Shown one piece after another: positions 40,605 to 48,319 of a stretch of 64,000 nucleotides of DNA. Every line of letters begins with the position of its first letter. Position 1 is the stretch's first letter. The notes beneath the pieces were generated by a model. The model was not told where the DNA came from, did no database searches, and was given only the letters and a program-made list of their open reading frames with translations. The position numbers and the translations under genes were made by a program. Source of the DNA: Trujillonella humicola (GTDB taxonomy: Bacteria > Actinomycetota > Actinomycetes > Mycobacteriales > Geodermatophilaceae); NCBI RefSeq assembly GCF_046233715.1, contig NZ_JBJNRJ010000003.1, forward strand, positions 143,414 through 207,413, in the 5' to 3' direction.

Positions 40605-42821
40605 TTGCCCGACTCCTCCCCGAACGTCCCCGTGCCGGGAGCCCCCACGTCGCGTGAGGCCTCGGCCTCCGCCGCCGCGGTGGACGGCGCCACGGGTACG
40701 TCGGCACTGGCGGGCAGCGCGCCCGCACCCGTCCGCACCACCATCGCCGTCCCCGAGAGCGTCTCGATGGTGGGGCTGCTCGGCTCCGGCGACGAGCTCC
40801 TCCGGCTGGTCGAGGCCGAGGTCGCCGCCGACGTCCACGTCCGCGGCAACGAGATCTCGGTGACCGGCCAGCCGGCCGACAACGCGTTCGCCGTCGCCGT
40901 GTTCGACGAGCTCATCGCGCTGCTGGGCACCGGCCAGGCGCTGCGGCCGGACTCGGTCCGCCGCGTCATCGGCATGCTGCGCAGCGGCGGTTCCGAGCGC
41001 CCGGCCGACGTGCTGAGCCTCGACATCATCAGCCGCCGGGGCCGCACCATCCGGCCCAAGACGCTGAACCAGAAGCGCTACGTCGACGCCATCGACGCGC
41101 ACACCATCGTCTTCGGCATCGGCCCGGCCGGTACCGGCAAGACCTACCTGGCCATGGCCAAGGCCGTGCAGGCGCTGCAGACCAAGCAGGTCAACCGGAT
41201 CATCCTGACCCGCCCGGCGGTCGAGGCCGGCGAGCGGCTGGGGTACCTGCCGGGCACGCTGTCGGAGAAGATCGACCCCTACCTGCGGCCGCTGTACGAC
41301 GCGCTGCACGACATGGTCGACCCGGAATCCATTCCACGATTGATGGCTGCCGGAACAATTGAAGTGGCGCCATTGGCATACATGAGGGGACGCGCCCAGC
41401 CGTACGACGCCCAGGTCCTGACCCCCGACGGTTACCTCCCGATGGGGACGCTGCGCGTCGGCGATCTGGTCATCGGCTCCGACGGCCGGCCGACGCCGGT
41501 GCTGGGCGTCTACCCGCAGGGCCGCAAGGAGGTGTTCCGGGTCGCCACCCAGGACGGCGCCTGGACGCTGGCCTGTGGCGAACACCTGTGGACCGTGCGG
41601 ACCGCGTCGGACAAGCGCCGGGGCCGCACCCGGACGCTGGAGACGAAGGAGATGATCGGCAAGCTCCGTGCGGCGCGAGCCCGGCGCTACGAGCTGCCGG
41701 TCGTCGCGCCCGTGGAGTTCGAGCCCCAGGTCGTGCCTCTGGACCCGTACGCGCTGGGTCTCCTGCTCGGCGACGGCTGCCTCACGACGACGACCACGCC
41801 AGCCTTCACCACGGCGGACCCGGAGCTCGCGGTCGCCCTGGAGGCAGCACTGGAGGGCGTCGAGGTCCGACACAAGGGCGGGTACGACTACGTGCTCCAC
41901 CACGTCGACGGTGGCCGCGGCGGGCTGCGGATCGCCAACCCGGTGACCGCCTCGCTGCGCCGGCTCGACCTGGCGGGGACGACCTCGGCCACGAAGTTCG
42001 TTCCCGAGCAGTACCTGCACAACTCCGTCGCCGTCCGCACGGCGCTGCTGCAGGGGCTCCTCGACTCCGACGGCGGGCCGGTCTCCCAGCGTGCGCGTAC
42101 GTGCCGCGTCCAGTACACGACCACCTCTCCGGGCCTCAAGGACGACGTCACGTTCCTCGTGCGGTCCCTGGGAGGCGTCGTGTACACGCGCCTGCGGGAG
42201 GCGGTGGGTCGCCCGCCGGGGCTGGTGAACGGTCGCCCCGTCGAGTACCGCGAGGACGCGTACGTGCTCGACATCCGGCTGCCGTCGGAGGTGCAACCCT
42301 TCCGACTGGAGCGCAAGCGCCGGGTGTACGAGAGCACTGGTGGCGGCCGGCCGATGCGGTTCATCGACAGCATCGAGCCGGTGGGTGAGCAGGAGACCCT
42401 CTGCATCCAGGTCGCCGCGCAGGACTCCCTGTACGTGACCGACGACTTCCTCGTCACCCACAACACGCTGAACGACGCGTTCGTCATCCTCGACGAGGCG
42501 CAGAACACCACCGCGGAACAGATGAAGATGTTCCTCACGCGACTGGGATTCGGCTCGAAGATCGTGGTCACCGGGGACGTCACCCAGGTCGACCTCCCGG
42601 GCGGCGCGCAGAGCGGGCTCCGGATCGTGCGGGAGATCCTCGACGGCGTCGAGGACGTCCACTTCGCCAACCTCACCAGCTCCGACGTGGTCCGGCACCG
42701 GCTGGTCGGCGACATCGTCGACGCCTACGAGCGGTGGGACGCCGCCCACCAGCAGGCGCCCGCCCGCCCGGCCGGTCCGGCGCCGGCCCGGGGTTCCCGA
42801 CCGCGCCGGCAGGGGAGCTGA
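40605..42821 (+). CDS. phoH: PhoH family ATPase interrupted by an intein
   Basis: PhoH-like NTPase, 738 residues as translated; after removal of the 357-residue intein the mature protein would be 381 residues, a normal length. An N-terminal KH-like region is followed by the ATPase with Walker A GPAGTGKT (173-180), TRPAVEAGERLGYLPG, and after the intein Walker B FVILDEAQNTT and TGDVTQVDLP. The intein separates Walker A from Walker B, so the ATPase should be inactive until splicing. The start is TTG at 40605; GGAAGG lies 15-20 nt upstream. Downstream ybeY starts 6 nt after the stop. PhoH and YbeY are linked in rRNA and RNA metabolism. Confidence 0.95.
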   Translation: MPDSSPNVPVPGAPTSREASASAAAVDGATGTSALAGSAPAPVRTTIAVPESVSMVGLLGSGDELLRLVEAEVAADVHVRGNEISVTGQPADNAFAVAVFDELIALLGTGQALRPDSVRRVIGMLRSGGSERPADVLSLDIISRRGRTIRPKTLNQKRYVDAIDAHTIVFGIGPAGTGKTYLAMAKAVQALQTKQVNRIILTRPAVEAGERLGYLPGTLSEKIDPYLRPLYDALHDMVDPESIPRLMAAGTIEVAPLAYMRGRAQPYDAQVLTPDGYLPMGTLRVGDLVIGSDGRPTPVLGVYPQGRKEVFRVATQDGAWTLACGEHLWTVRTASDKRRGRTRTLETKEMIGKLRAARARRYELPVVAPVEFEPQVVPLDPYALGLLLGDGCLTTTTTPAFTTADPELAVALEAALEGVEVRHKGGYDYVLHHVDGGRGGLRIANPVTASLRRLDLAGTTSATKFVPEQYLHNSVAVRTALLQGLLDSDGGPVSQRARTCRVQYTTTSPGLKDDVTFLVRSLGGVVYTRLREAVGRPPGLVNGRPVEYREDAYVLDIRLPSEVQPFRLERKRRVYESTGGGRPMRFIDSIEPVGEQETLCIQVAAQDSLYVTDDFLVTHNTLNDAFVILDEAQNTTAEQMKMFLTRLGFGSKIVVTGDVTQVDLPGGAQSGLRIVREILDGVEDVHFANLTSSDVVRHRLVGDIVDAYERWDAAHQQAPARPAGPAPARGSRPRRQGS
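41325..41390 (+). other. low-GC tract in phoH just before the intein, possible co-conversion scar
   Basis: These 66 exon bases have 34 G/C (about 52%) and use codons rare in all neighbours (ATT, CCA, CGA, TTG, GCT, GGA, ACA, GCA, AGG), yet encode the conserved PhoH segment ending YMRG. The abrupt change ends at the intein. This is what co-conversion of flanking DNA from a lower-GC donor during homing would leave. Confidence 0.65.
41394..42464 (+). mobile_element. class 3 intein with LAGLIDADG homing endonuclease in PhoH
   Basis: In-frame insertion of 357 residues (PhoH residues 264-620) between MRGR and TLNDAFVILDEA. It starts with Ala, not Cys or Ser, so a standard N-terminal acyl shift is impossible; it ends VTHN followed by Thr+1. 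The class 3 WCT triplet is present: Trp66 two residues after block-B His64 (GEHLW), Cys337 in block F (TLCIQV) and Thr355 before the terminal His-Asn. LAGLIDADG-like helices are at about 118-130 (ALGLLLGDGC) and 217-229 (LLQGLLDSDGG), with intact acidic residues. All splicing blocks appear intact. Confidence 0.92.
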
Positions 42822-42826
42822 GCGCC

Positions 42827-43330
42827 GTGCCCGTCGAGGTGGCCAACGAGTCCGAGATCGCCGTCGACGAGGCCGAGCTGGCCGGCATCTGCCGGTTCGT
42901 CCTCACCGAGATGGGCGTGAACCCGATGGCCGAGCTGTCGGTGCTGTGCGTGGACCCCGAGTACATGGCGACGCTGCACGAGCGGTGGATGGGCGAGAAG
43001 GGCCCCACCGACGTGCTCGCGTTCTCCATGGACGAGCTGGACACGTCCCGGCCCGACGACCCGGAGCCGGGGCCGGCGCTGCTCGGCGACGTCGTCCTGT
43101 GCCCGTCGGTCGCCGTCCGGCAGGCCCGCGCGGCCGGCCACACGATGGACGACGAGCTGGTGCTGCTGGCCACCCACGGCGTGCTGCACATCCTCGGCTA
43201 CGACCACATGGAGCCCGAGGAGGAGAAGGAGATGTTCGCCCTGCAGACCAAGCTCCTCGACGCGTGGCGCTCCGCGCCCCGCCAGCCGGTGACCGGGGAG
43301 CCCGCGGAGCGGGAGCCCCGCACCCGGTGA
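42827..43330 (+). CDS. ybeY: endoribonuclease YbeY (rRNA maturation factor)
   Basis: Zinc-dependent single-strand RNase needed for 16S rRNA 3' maturation and quality control. 167 residues. The zinc motif HGVLHILGYDH (about 113-123) matches H-G-x-L-H-L-x-G-Y-D-H, and the substrate-groove segment GPTDVLAFSMDE (about 59-70) is intact. GTG start with GGGGAG upstream, 6 nt behind phoH, and 8 nt before the CorC-like gene, so phoH-ybeY-corC-like form one operon, as across actinobacteria. The C-terminus has a short charged tail. Confidence 0.95.
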   Translation: MPVEVANESEIAVDEAELAGICRFVLTEMGVNPMAELSVLCVDPEYMATLHERWMGEKGPTDVLAFSMDELDTSRPDDPEPGPALLGDVVLCPSVAVRQARAAGHTMDDELVLLATHGVLHILGYDHMEPEEEKEMFALQTKLLDAWRSAPRQPVTGEPAEREPRTR

Positions 43331-43337
43331 GACGCCG

Positions 43338-44690
43338 ATGACAACCTCCCAGATCACCCTGCTGGTCGTCGCCGTCCTGCTGGTCCCGCTGGCCGGGCTC
43401 TTCGGCGCGATGGAGGCGGCCCTGCAGCGCGTCTCGGCCGCCCGTGTGCAGGAGATGCGCCGCGAGGGCACGAAGCGGGCCGTCGCGCTCGAGCAGGTCC
43501 TGCAGGAGCGGCCGCGGCACGTCTCGCTGCTCCTGCTGCTGCGGATCGTCTGCGAGATGGTCGCCGCGGTGCTGGTCGCCGTCGTCCTCTACGAGCTGTG
43601 GGGGAGCGGCTGGCAGTCGGTCCTGGCAGCGGCCGGGATCATGACCGTCGTCAGCTACGTGCTGGTCGGGGTGGGGCCGCGCACGCTGGGCCGCCAGCAC
43701 GCCTACGGCACCGCGCTGGCCACCGCCGGCGTCGTCCGGGTGCTCGGCCGGGTGCTCGGGCCGGTGGCCACCCTGCTCATCCTCGTCGGCAACGCCATCA
43801 CGCCCGGGCGCGGCTTCCGCGACGGGCCGTTCTCCTCCGAGGTCGAGCTGCGCGAGCTGGTCGACATGGCCGAGGAGCGCGGCGTGGTGGAGTCCGGCGA
43901 GCGGAACATGATCCACTCGGTCTTCGAGCTGGGTGACACGATCGCCCGCGAGGTCATGGTCCCGCGCACCGACGTGGTCTACATCGAGCGCACCAAGACC
44001 GTGCGGCAGGCGCTGGCGCTCGCGCTGCGCAGCGGCTTCAGCCGCATCCCCGTCATCGGCGAGAACGTCGACGACGTCGTCGGCGTCGTCTACCTCAAGG
44101 ACCTGGTCCGCCGCTCGCAGAACCTCGGCGACGGGCGGGGCCCCCGCGTCGAGGAGCTGATGCGCCCGCCGACGTTCGTCCCCGAGTCCAAGCCGGTCGA
44201 CGAGCTGCTGCGCGACATGCAGGCGCAGCGCATCCACATCGCGATCGTGGTCGACGAGTACGGCGGCTTCGCCGGCCTGGTGACCATCGAGGACATCCTC
44301 GAGGAGATCGTCGGCGAGATCGCCGACGAGCACGACGCCTTCCAGCGCCCGCCCGTGGAGGAGCTCGACGACGGCTCCATGCGGGTCACCGCGCGGCTGC
44401 CGGTGGAGGACCTGGCCGCGCTCTTCGACGTCGAGCTGCCCGCCGACGAGGGCGTCGAGACCGTCGGCGGCCTGCTCGCCCGCGAGCTCGGCCTGGTCCC
44501 GATCGAGGGCTCGGCGACCGAGGTCGCCGGGCTCCGGCTGGTGGCGGAGAGCACCGGCGGGCGGCGCAACCGGATCGACACGCTGCTGGTCTGCCGCGTC
44601 CCCGAGCCCGCCGATGCCGACGACGGGGAGACGCCGAGGACGTCCGGGGCGACCCGCGCCGAGGAGCCGGCCGCCGTCGTGGAAGGGTGA
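43338..44690 (+). CDS. hemolysin family / CorC-HlyC-type CNNM transporter
   Basis: A 450-residue membrane protein of the UPF0053/CNNM family implicated in Mg2+ or other cation efflux. Order: DUF21 membrane domain with about three to four helices (residues 5-150), an acidic-helix linker (FSSEVELRELVDMAEERG), two CBS domains (about 190-320; MVPRTDVVYIER, VVDEYGGFAGLVTIEDI) and the C-terminal CorC/HlyC domain (about 345-425). The CBS pair probably binds ATP-Mg. Gene order ybeY - this gene - deaminase-like - era is conserved in mycobacteria. Confidence 0.92.
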   Translation: MTTSQITLLVVAVLLVPLAGLFGAMEAALQRVSAARVQEMRREGTKRAVALEQVLQERPRHVSLLLLLRIVCEMVAAVLVAVVLYELWGSGWQSVLAAAGIMTVVSYVLVGVGPRTLGRQHAYGTALATAGVVRVLGRVLGPVATLLILVGNAITPGRGFRDGPFSSEVELRELVDMAEERGVVESGERNMIHSVFELGDTIAREVMVPRTDVVYIERTKTVRQALALALRSGFSRIPVIGENVDDVVGVVYLKDLVRRSQNLGDGRGPRVEELMRPPTFVPESKPVDELLRDMQAQRIHIAIVVDEYGGFAGLVTIEDILEEIVGEIADEHDAFQRPPVEELDDGSMRVTARLPVEDLAALFDVELPADEGVETVGGLLARELGLVPIEGSATEVAGLRLVAESTGGRRNRIDTLLVCRVPEPADADDGETPRTSGATRAEEPAAVVEG

Positions 44691-44772
44691 AGGACCCTCC
44701 CGCCCCCACCGCTCGCAGGCTCGCGGCGGGCCCCTGTGCGAGGGCCGCCCCCGATCGAACGAGGACCTCTCC

Positions 44773-45105
44773 GTGCCGGATCTCCAGCCCGAGGACGCCA
44801 AGCTCGTCACCCTCGCCCGCTCCGCGCTCGGCCGGACCGGCGCCCCGGAGGGCGCGGCCGTCCGCGACACCGACGGCCGGACCTACCTGGCGGCGACGGT
44901 CGACCTGCCCTCGCTGCAGCTGTCCGCGCTCCAGGCCGCCGTCGCCGCGGCCGTGTCGAGCGGGGTCACCGGCCTGGAGGCCGCGGCGGTCGTCTCCTCC
45001 GCCGACGCCGTGGAGGCCGCCGGGCTCGCCGCCGTCCACGACCTGACGCCGTCCGCGCCGGTCCACCTCGCCGGCCCCGACGGGACGCTGCGCACCACCG
45101 CCTGA
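44773..45105 (+). CDS. cytidine-deaminase-fold protein without catalytic residues
   Basis: A 110-residue protein at the position occupied in mycobacteria by a conserved hypothetical between the CorC-like gene and era. The fold pattern of a cytidine deaminase is recognisable: LARSALGRTGAPEGAAVRDTDGRTY (in part) as first helix and strands, then SLQLSALQAAVAAAVSSG as the helix that should be followed by the C/HAE zinc motif. Both the HAE/CAE and the PCxxC motifs are absent, so it cannot deaminate by the usual zinc mechanism. GTG start. A structural or ligand-sensing role is possible; function unknown. Confidence 0.75.
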   Translation: MPDLQPEDAKLVTLARSALGRTGAPEGAAVRDTDGRTYLAATVDLPSLQLSALQAAVAAAVSSGVTGLEAAAVVSSADAVEAAGLAAVHDLTPSAPVHLAGPDGTLRTTA

Positions 45106-45121
45106 GCCGGCGATCCGGAGC

Positions 45122-45688
45122 TCAGCCCAGCGCGCCGGCGAACGCCTCGGGATCGCGCGCCCAGTAGCGGACGGCCCGCTCCCCGCCGTCGTCCGCGGCG
45201 TACCGGACGGCGATGCGCGACCGGCCCGGCCACCACCGGCCCGCCCGCGTCGCCGCCGGCCAGTCCGACGGCGGCCGGCCGAGGTGCACCTCGCGCACCT
45301 GGGCCAGCGCGACGACGTCGGCGGGGTCGGGACGGGTGGCGGCGGTGTGGGTGGACAGCCCGTGGTCGGAGACCGTCGTCCGGCGGGTGTTGAGCACCAG
45401 CACGACCGCGGCGGCGCCCACCGCCCACGGCAGCTCGTTGCCGACCTCGCCCCAGCCGCCGCTCCAGCCGAACAGCGCCAGCCAGCCGGCCGCGAGTGCG
45501 GCGGCCAGCGCCACCGCCACCGGGCCCGGTGCCTCGTACTGCCAGTACCGCAGCGGCTCGGGGACGACGGTCGCCGAGCGCCGCGGGCCCCAGCCGGCCA
45601 CGAACCGGTGGCCGCGCACCTGCTCCACGTGCCGGCGCCGCTGCCCGCTCCACACCGCCGGAGAACCGCGCCGTCCTCGTCCCGCCAC
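45122..45688 (-). CDS. membrane protein with two helices, unknown function
   Basis: A 188-residue protein with about 45 basic residues, then two adjacent hydrophobic segments (about 58-74, PVAVALAAALAAGWLALFG, and 86-98, WAVGAAAVVLVLN), and a soluble C-terminal domain (about 100-188) with VSDHGLSTHT, VREVHLGRPPSDWPA and AVRYWARDPEAFAGAL. The strand-rich second half is PH-domain-like, as in bacterial two-helix PH proteins, but this is a weak inference. GTG start preceded by a GAGGAT hexamer at 6 nt. Divergent from era, convergent with the deaminase-like gene. Confidence 0.65.
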   Translation of the reverse strand: MAGRGRRGSPAVWSGQRRRHVEQVRGHRFVAGWGPRRSATVVPEPLRYWQYEAPGPVAVALAAALAAGWLALFGWSGGWGEVGNELPWAVGAAAVVLVLNTRRTTVSDHGLSTHTAATRPDPADVVALAQVREVHLGRPPSDWPAATRAGRWWPGRSRIAVRYAADDGGERAVRYWARDPEAFAGALG

Positions 45689-45761
45689 GTCCCCATCCTC
45701 GCGCGCCGGCCGCGCGGCCCGCCCGCGCGGCCCTGTCGTCCCGGGGTGGGAGGATGCTCGG

Positions 45762-46676
45762 GTGAGCACGCCGGAGCAGCCGTACCGCAGCGGCTTCGCC
45801 TGCCTGGTCGGCCGCCCCAACGCCGGCAAGACCACGCTGACCAACGCGATGGTCGGCGAGAAGGTCGGCATCGTCAGCAACCGCCCGCAGACCACCCGGC
45901 ACGCCATCCGCGGCGTCGTGCACCGGCCGGGTGGGCAGCTGGTGCTGGTCGACACCCCTGGCCTGCACAAGCCGAGGAGCCTGCTGGGCCGGCGGCTCAA
46001 CGACGTCGTCCGCGACACCCTCGCCGACGTCGACGTCGTGGTGCTCTGCGTGCCGGCCGACCAGCCGGTCGGCAGCGGCGACGCGTTCATCGCCCGTCAG
46101 CTGACGGAGGTGAGGGCGCCCAAGGTCGTCGTCGTCACCAAGACCGACGCGGCGTCGAAGAAGCAGGTCGCCGAGCAGCTGGTGGCCGCCAGCCGGCTGG
46201 TCGAGGCCGCCGAGGTCGTGCCCGTCAGCGCCGTGGCCGGGGACCAGGTGGAGCTGCTGGAGGACCTGCTGGTCGGGCTGCTGCCCGAGGGCCCGCCGCT
46301 GTACCCGGAGGAGCAGACCACCGACTCCGACGTCGAGCGGCAGCTGGCCGAGCTCGTCCGCGAGGCGGCGCTGGAGAAGGTGTTCCAGGAGGTGCCCCAC
46401 TCGCTCGCGGTGACGATCGAGGAGATGAACCGGCGCCCCGACCCCAAGCGGGCGGGCGGCCAGCTCGTCGAGGTCCACGCGCTGCTGCACTGCGAGCGGC
46501 CCAGCCAGAAGCCGATGCTGCTGGGGAAGGGCGGGTCGGTCATCAAGGCGATCGGCAGCGAGGCCCGCACCGGCATGGAGGTCCTGCTCGGCGCCCGGGT
46601 GCACCTGGACCTGCACGTCACCGTCCTCGGCGAGTGGCAGGACGACCCGAAGAAGCTCAACCGGCTGGGCTACTGA
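45762..46676 (+). CDS. era: GTPase Era
   Basis: Essential GTPase in 30S assembly that binds the 16S rRNA 3' end. 304 residues. G1 VGRPNAGKTTL (16-26), switch I RPQTTRHAIRG (about 40-50), G3 DTPGLHKP (about 63-70), G4 VTKTDA (about 124-129), and a C-terminal KH domain with GKGGSVIKAIGSEAR (about 262-276). GTG start preceded by GAGGAT at 6-nt spacing, a degenerate form of the -10 element used by its neighbours. recO begins at the base after the era stop. Confidence 0.97.
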   Translation: MSTPEQPYRSGFACLVGRPNAGKTTLTNAMVGEKVGIVSNRPQTTRHAIRGVVHRPGGQLVLVDTPGLHKPRSLLGRRLNDVVRDTLADVDVVVLCVPADQPVGSGDAFIARQLTEVRAPKVVVVTKTDAASKKQVAEQLVAASRLVEAAEVVPVSAVAGDQVELLEDLLVGLLPEGPPLYPEEQTTDSDVERQLAELVREAALEKVFQEVPHSLAVTIEEMNRRPDPKRAGGQLVEVHALLHCERPSQKPMLLGKGGSVIKAIGSEARTGMEVLLGARVHLDLHVTVLGEWQDDPKKLNRLGY

Positions 46677-47423
46677 GTGAGCACCACACCGCAGTCGCTG
46701 TACCGCGACGAGGGCGTCGTCCTGCGCACCCAGAAGCTGGGGGAGGCCGACCGCATCGTCACGGTCCTCACCCGCCGGCACGGCAAGGTCCGCGCGGTGG
46801 CCAAGGGCGTGCGCCGCACCAAGAGCAAGTTCGGCGCCCGGCTCGAGCCGTTCAGCCACGTCGACCTGCAGCTGTACACCGGCCGCAACCTCGACGTGGT
46901 CAGCCAGGCCGAGTCGATCCGCGCCTACGGGCAGGCGGTGGTCGGCGACTACCCGGCCTACACCGCCGGCACCGCCGTCCTGGAGACCGCCGACCGGCTC
47001 ACCGCGGAGGAGAAGGAGCCCTCCCTGCGGATGTTCCTGCTCGTCATCGGTGCCCTGCGGGCGCTGGCCGAGCGCAGCCACCCCGCCCCGCTGGTGCTCG
47101 ACGCCTTCCTGCTGCGCGCGATGTCGGTGGCCGGCTGGGAGCCGGCCCTGGGGGCCTGCGCCCGCTGCGGCGAGGACGGCCCGCACCGGCACTTCTCCGT
47201 ACCGGCCGGCGGGTCGGTCTGCCGCGACTGCCGCCCGACCGGCTCGGCCATGCCCAACCCGGTGACCCTCGAGCTGCTGGAGGCGCTGCTGTCCGGTGAC
47301 TGGTCGCGCGCCGAGGCCAGCGAGAGCGCGCAGCGCCGGGAGGGCAGCGGCCTGGTGGCCGCGCTGCTGCAGTGGCACCTGGAGCGCGGCCTGCGCTCGC
47401 TGGCCCTGGTCGACCGGTCGTGA
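46677..47423 (+). CDS. recO: DNA repair protein RecO
   Basis: Recombination mediator that loads RecA with RecR on SSB-coated DNA. 248 residues: N-terminal OB fold (YRDEGVVLRTQKLGEADRIV, residues 9-28), central helical domain, and a zinc finger with Cys pairs in ACARCGEDG and VCRDCRP (about 160-184). The four-cysteine zinc site is complete. GTG start directly abuts the era stop, so era-recO are co-translated; uppS follows after a 79-nt GC-rich spacer with repeated GCGAGC words but no gene. Confidence 0.95.
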   Translation: MSTTPQSLYRDEGVVLRTQKLGEADRIVTVLTRRHGKVRAVAKGVRRTKSKFGARLEPFSHVDLQLYTGRNLDVVSQAESIRAYGQAVVGDYPAYTAGTAVLETADRLTAEEKEPSLRMFLLVIGALRALAERSHPAPLVLDAFLLRAMSVAGWEPALGACARCGEDGPHRHFSVPAGGSVCRDCRPTGSAMPNPVTLELLEALLSGDWSRAEASESAQRREGSGLVAALLQWHLERGLRSLALVDRS

Positions 47424-47502
47424 GCGGACAGGGGCGCGAGCATCGCAGCGAGCGCCGGCGAGCGAGGAGCGGGGCGCTCTGCGGTAGCGAACCGAGGACG
47501 TC

Positions 47503-48288
47503 GTGATGCGGTCCAGGTCCACCACCCGGCGGGAGGTCCGGCCGCCGGACCCGCACCCCTCCGGGGTCCGGCCGCCGGAGATCCCGGCCGACAAGGTGCC
47601 CGGCCACGTCGCCATCGTCATGGACGGCAACGGCCGCTGGGCCAAGCAGCGGGGACTGCCGCGGACCGCCGGGCACGAGGCCGGGGAGTCCTCGCTGTTC
47701 GACTGCGTCGAGGGCGCGATCGAGCTGGGGATCAGCTCGCTGTCGGCCTATGCCTTCTCCACCGAGAACTGGCGGCGCAGCCCCGAGGAGGTCCGCTTCC
47801 TCATGGGCTTCAACCGCGACGTCATCCGCCGCCGCCGCGACGAGATGCACGAGCTCGGGGTGCGGGTGCGCTGGGCCGGCCGCCGCCCGCGGCTGTGGCG
47901 CAGCGTCGTCCGGGAGCTCGAGATCGCCGAGGAGCTCACGAAGGACAACGACGTCCTCACCCTCACCATGTGCGTCAACTACGGCGGCCGGGCCGAGATC
48001 GCCGACGCCGCCGCCGCCATCGCCCGCGAGGTCGCCGCCGGCCGGCTCGACCCGGAGAAGGTCACCGAGGCCACGGTCGCCCGCTACCTCGACGAGCCGG
48101 GCATGCCCGACGTCGACCTGTTCGTCCGCAGCTCCGGGGAGAACCGCACGAGCAACTTCCTGCTGTGGCAGTCGGCCTACGCCGAGCTGGTCTTCCTCGA
48201 CACCCTCTGGCCGGACTTCGACCGCCGGCACCTGTGGGCTGCCTGCGAGGAGTACGCCTCGCGGCAGCGCCGCTTCGGCTCCGCCTAG
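47503..48288 (+). CDS. uppS: isoprenyl (decaprenyl-type) diphosphate synthase
   Basis: Cis-prenyltransferase making the polyprenyl diphosphate lipid carrier for peptidoglycan and arabinogalactan-type polymers. 261 residues. Substrate-binding VAIVMDGNGRWA (about 36-47) with the essential Asp, GHEAGESSLFDCV, LSAYAFSTENW (about 78-88) and the C-terminal DLFVRSSGENRTSNFLLWQ (about 205-223). Chain length cannot be read reliably; actinobacterial homologues give decaprenyl. GTG start; the stop is TAG. It is the last backbone gene before the kinase island. Confidence 0.94.
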   Translation: MMRSRSTTRREVRPPDPHPSGVRPPEIPADKVPGHVAIVMDGNGRWAKQRGLPRTAGHEAGESSLFDCVEGAIELGISSLSAYAFSTENWRRSPEEVRFLMGFNRDVIRRRRDEMHELGVRVRWAGRRPRLWRSVVRELEIAEELTKDNDVLTLTMCVNYGGRAEIADAAAAIAREVAAGRLDPEKVTEATVARYLDEPGMPDVDLFVRSSGENRTSNFLLWQSAYAELVFLDTLWPDFDRRHLWAACEEYASRQRRFGSA

Positions 48289-48319
48289 GAACGGCCTCCA
48301 GGACCTGCCGCGCCTCCGG

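Noticed and set aside
40605..42821. phoH as a broken gene with an inserted unrelated ORF
   Set aside because: The insertion is in frame, has all intein splicing blocks, and both PhoH halves are intact.
47424..47502. Small gene or RNA between recO and uppS
   Set aside because: Only repeated GCGAGC-type words and no stable hairpin, start site or conserved peptide.
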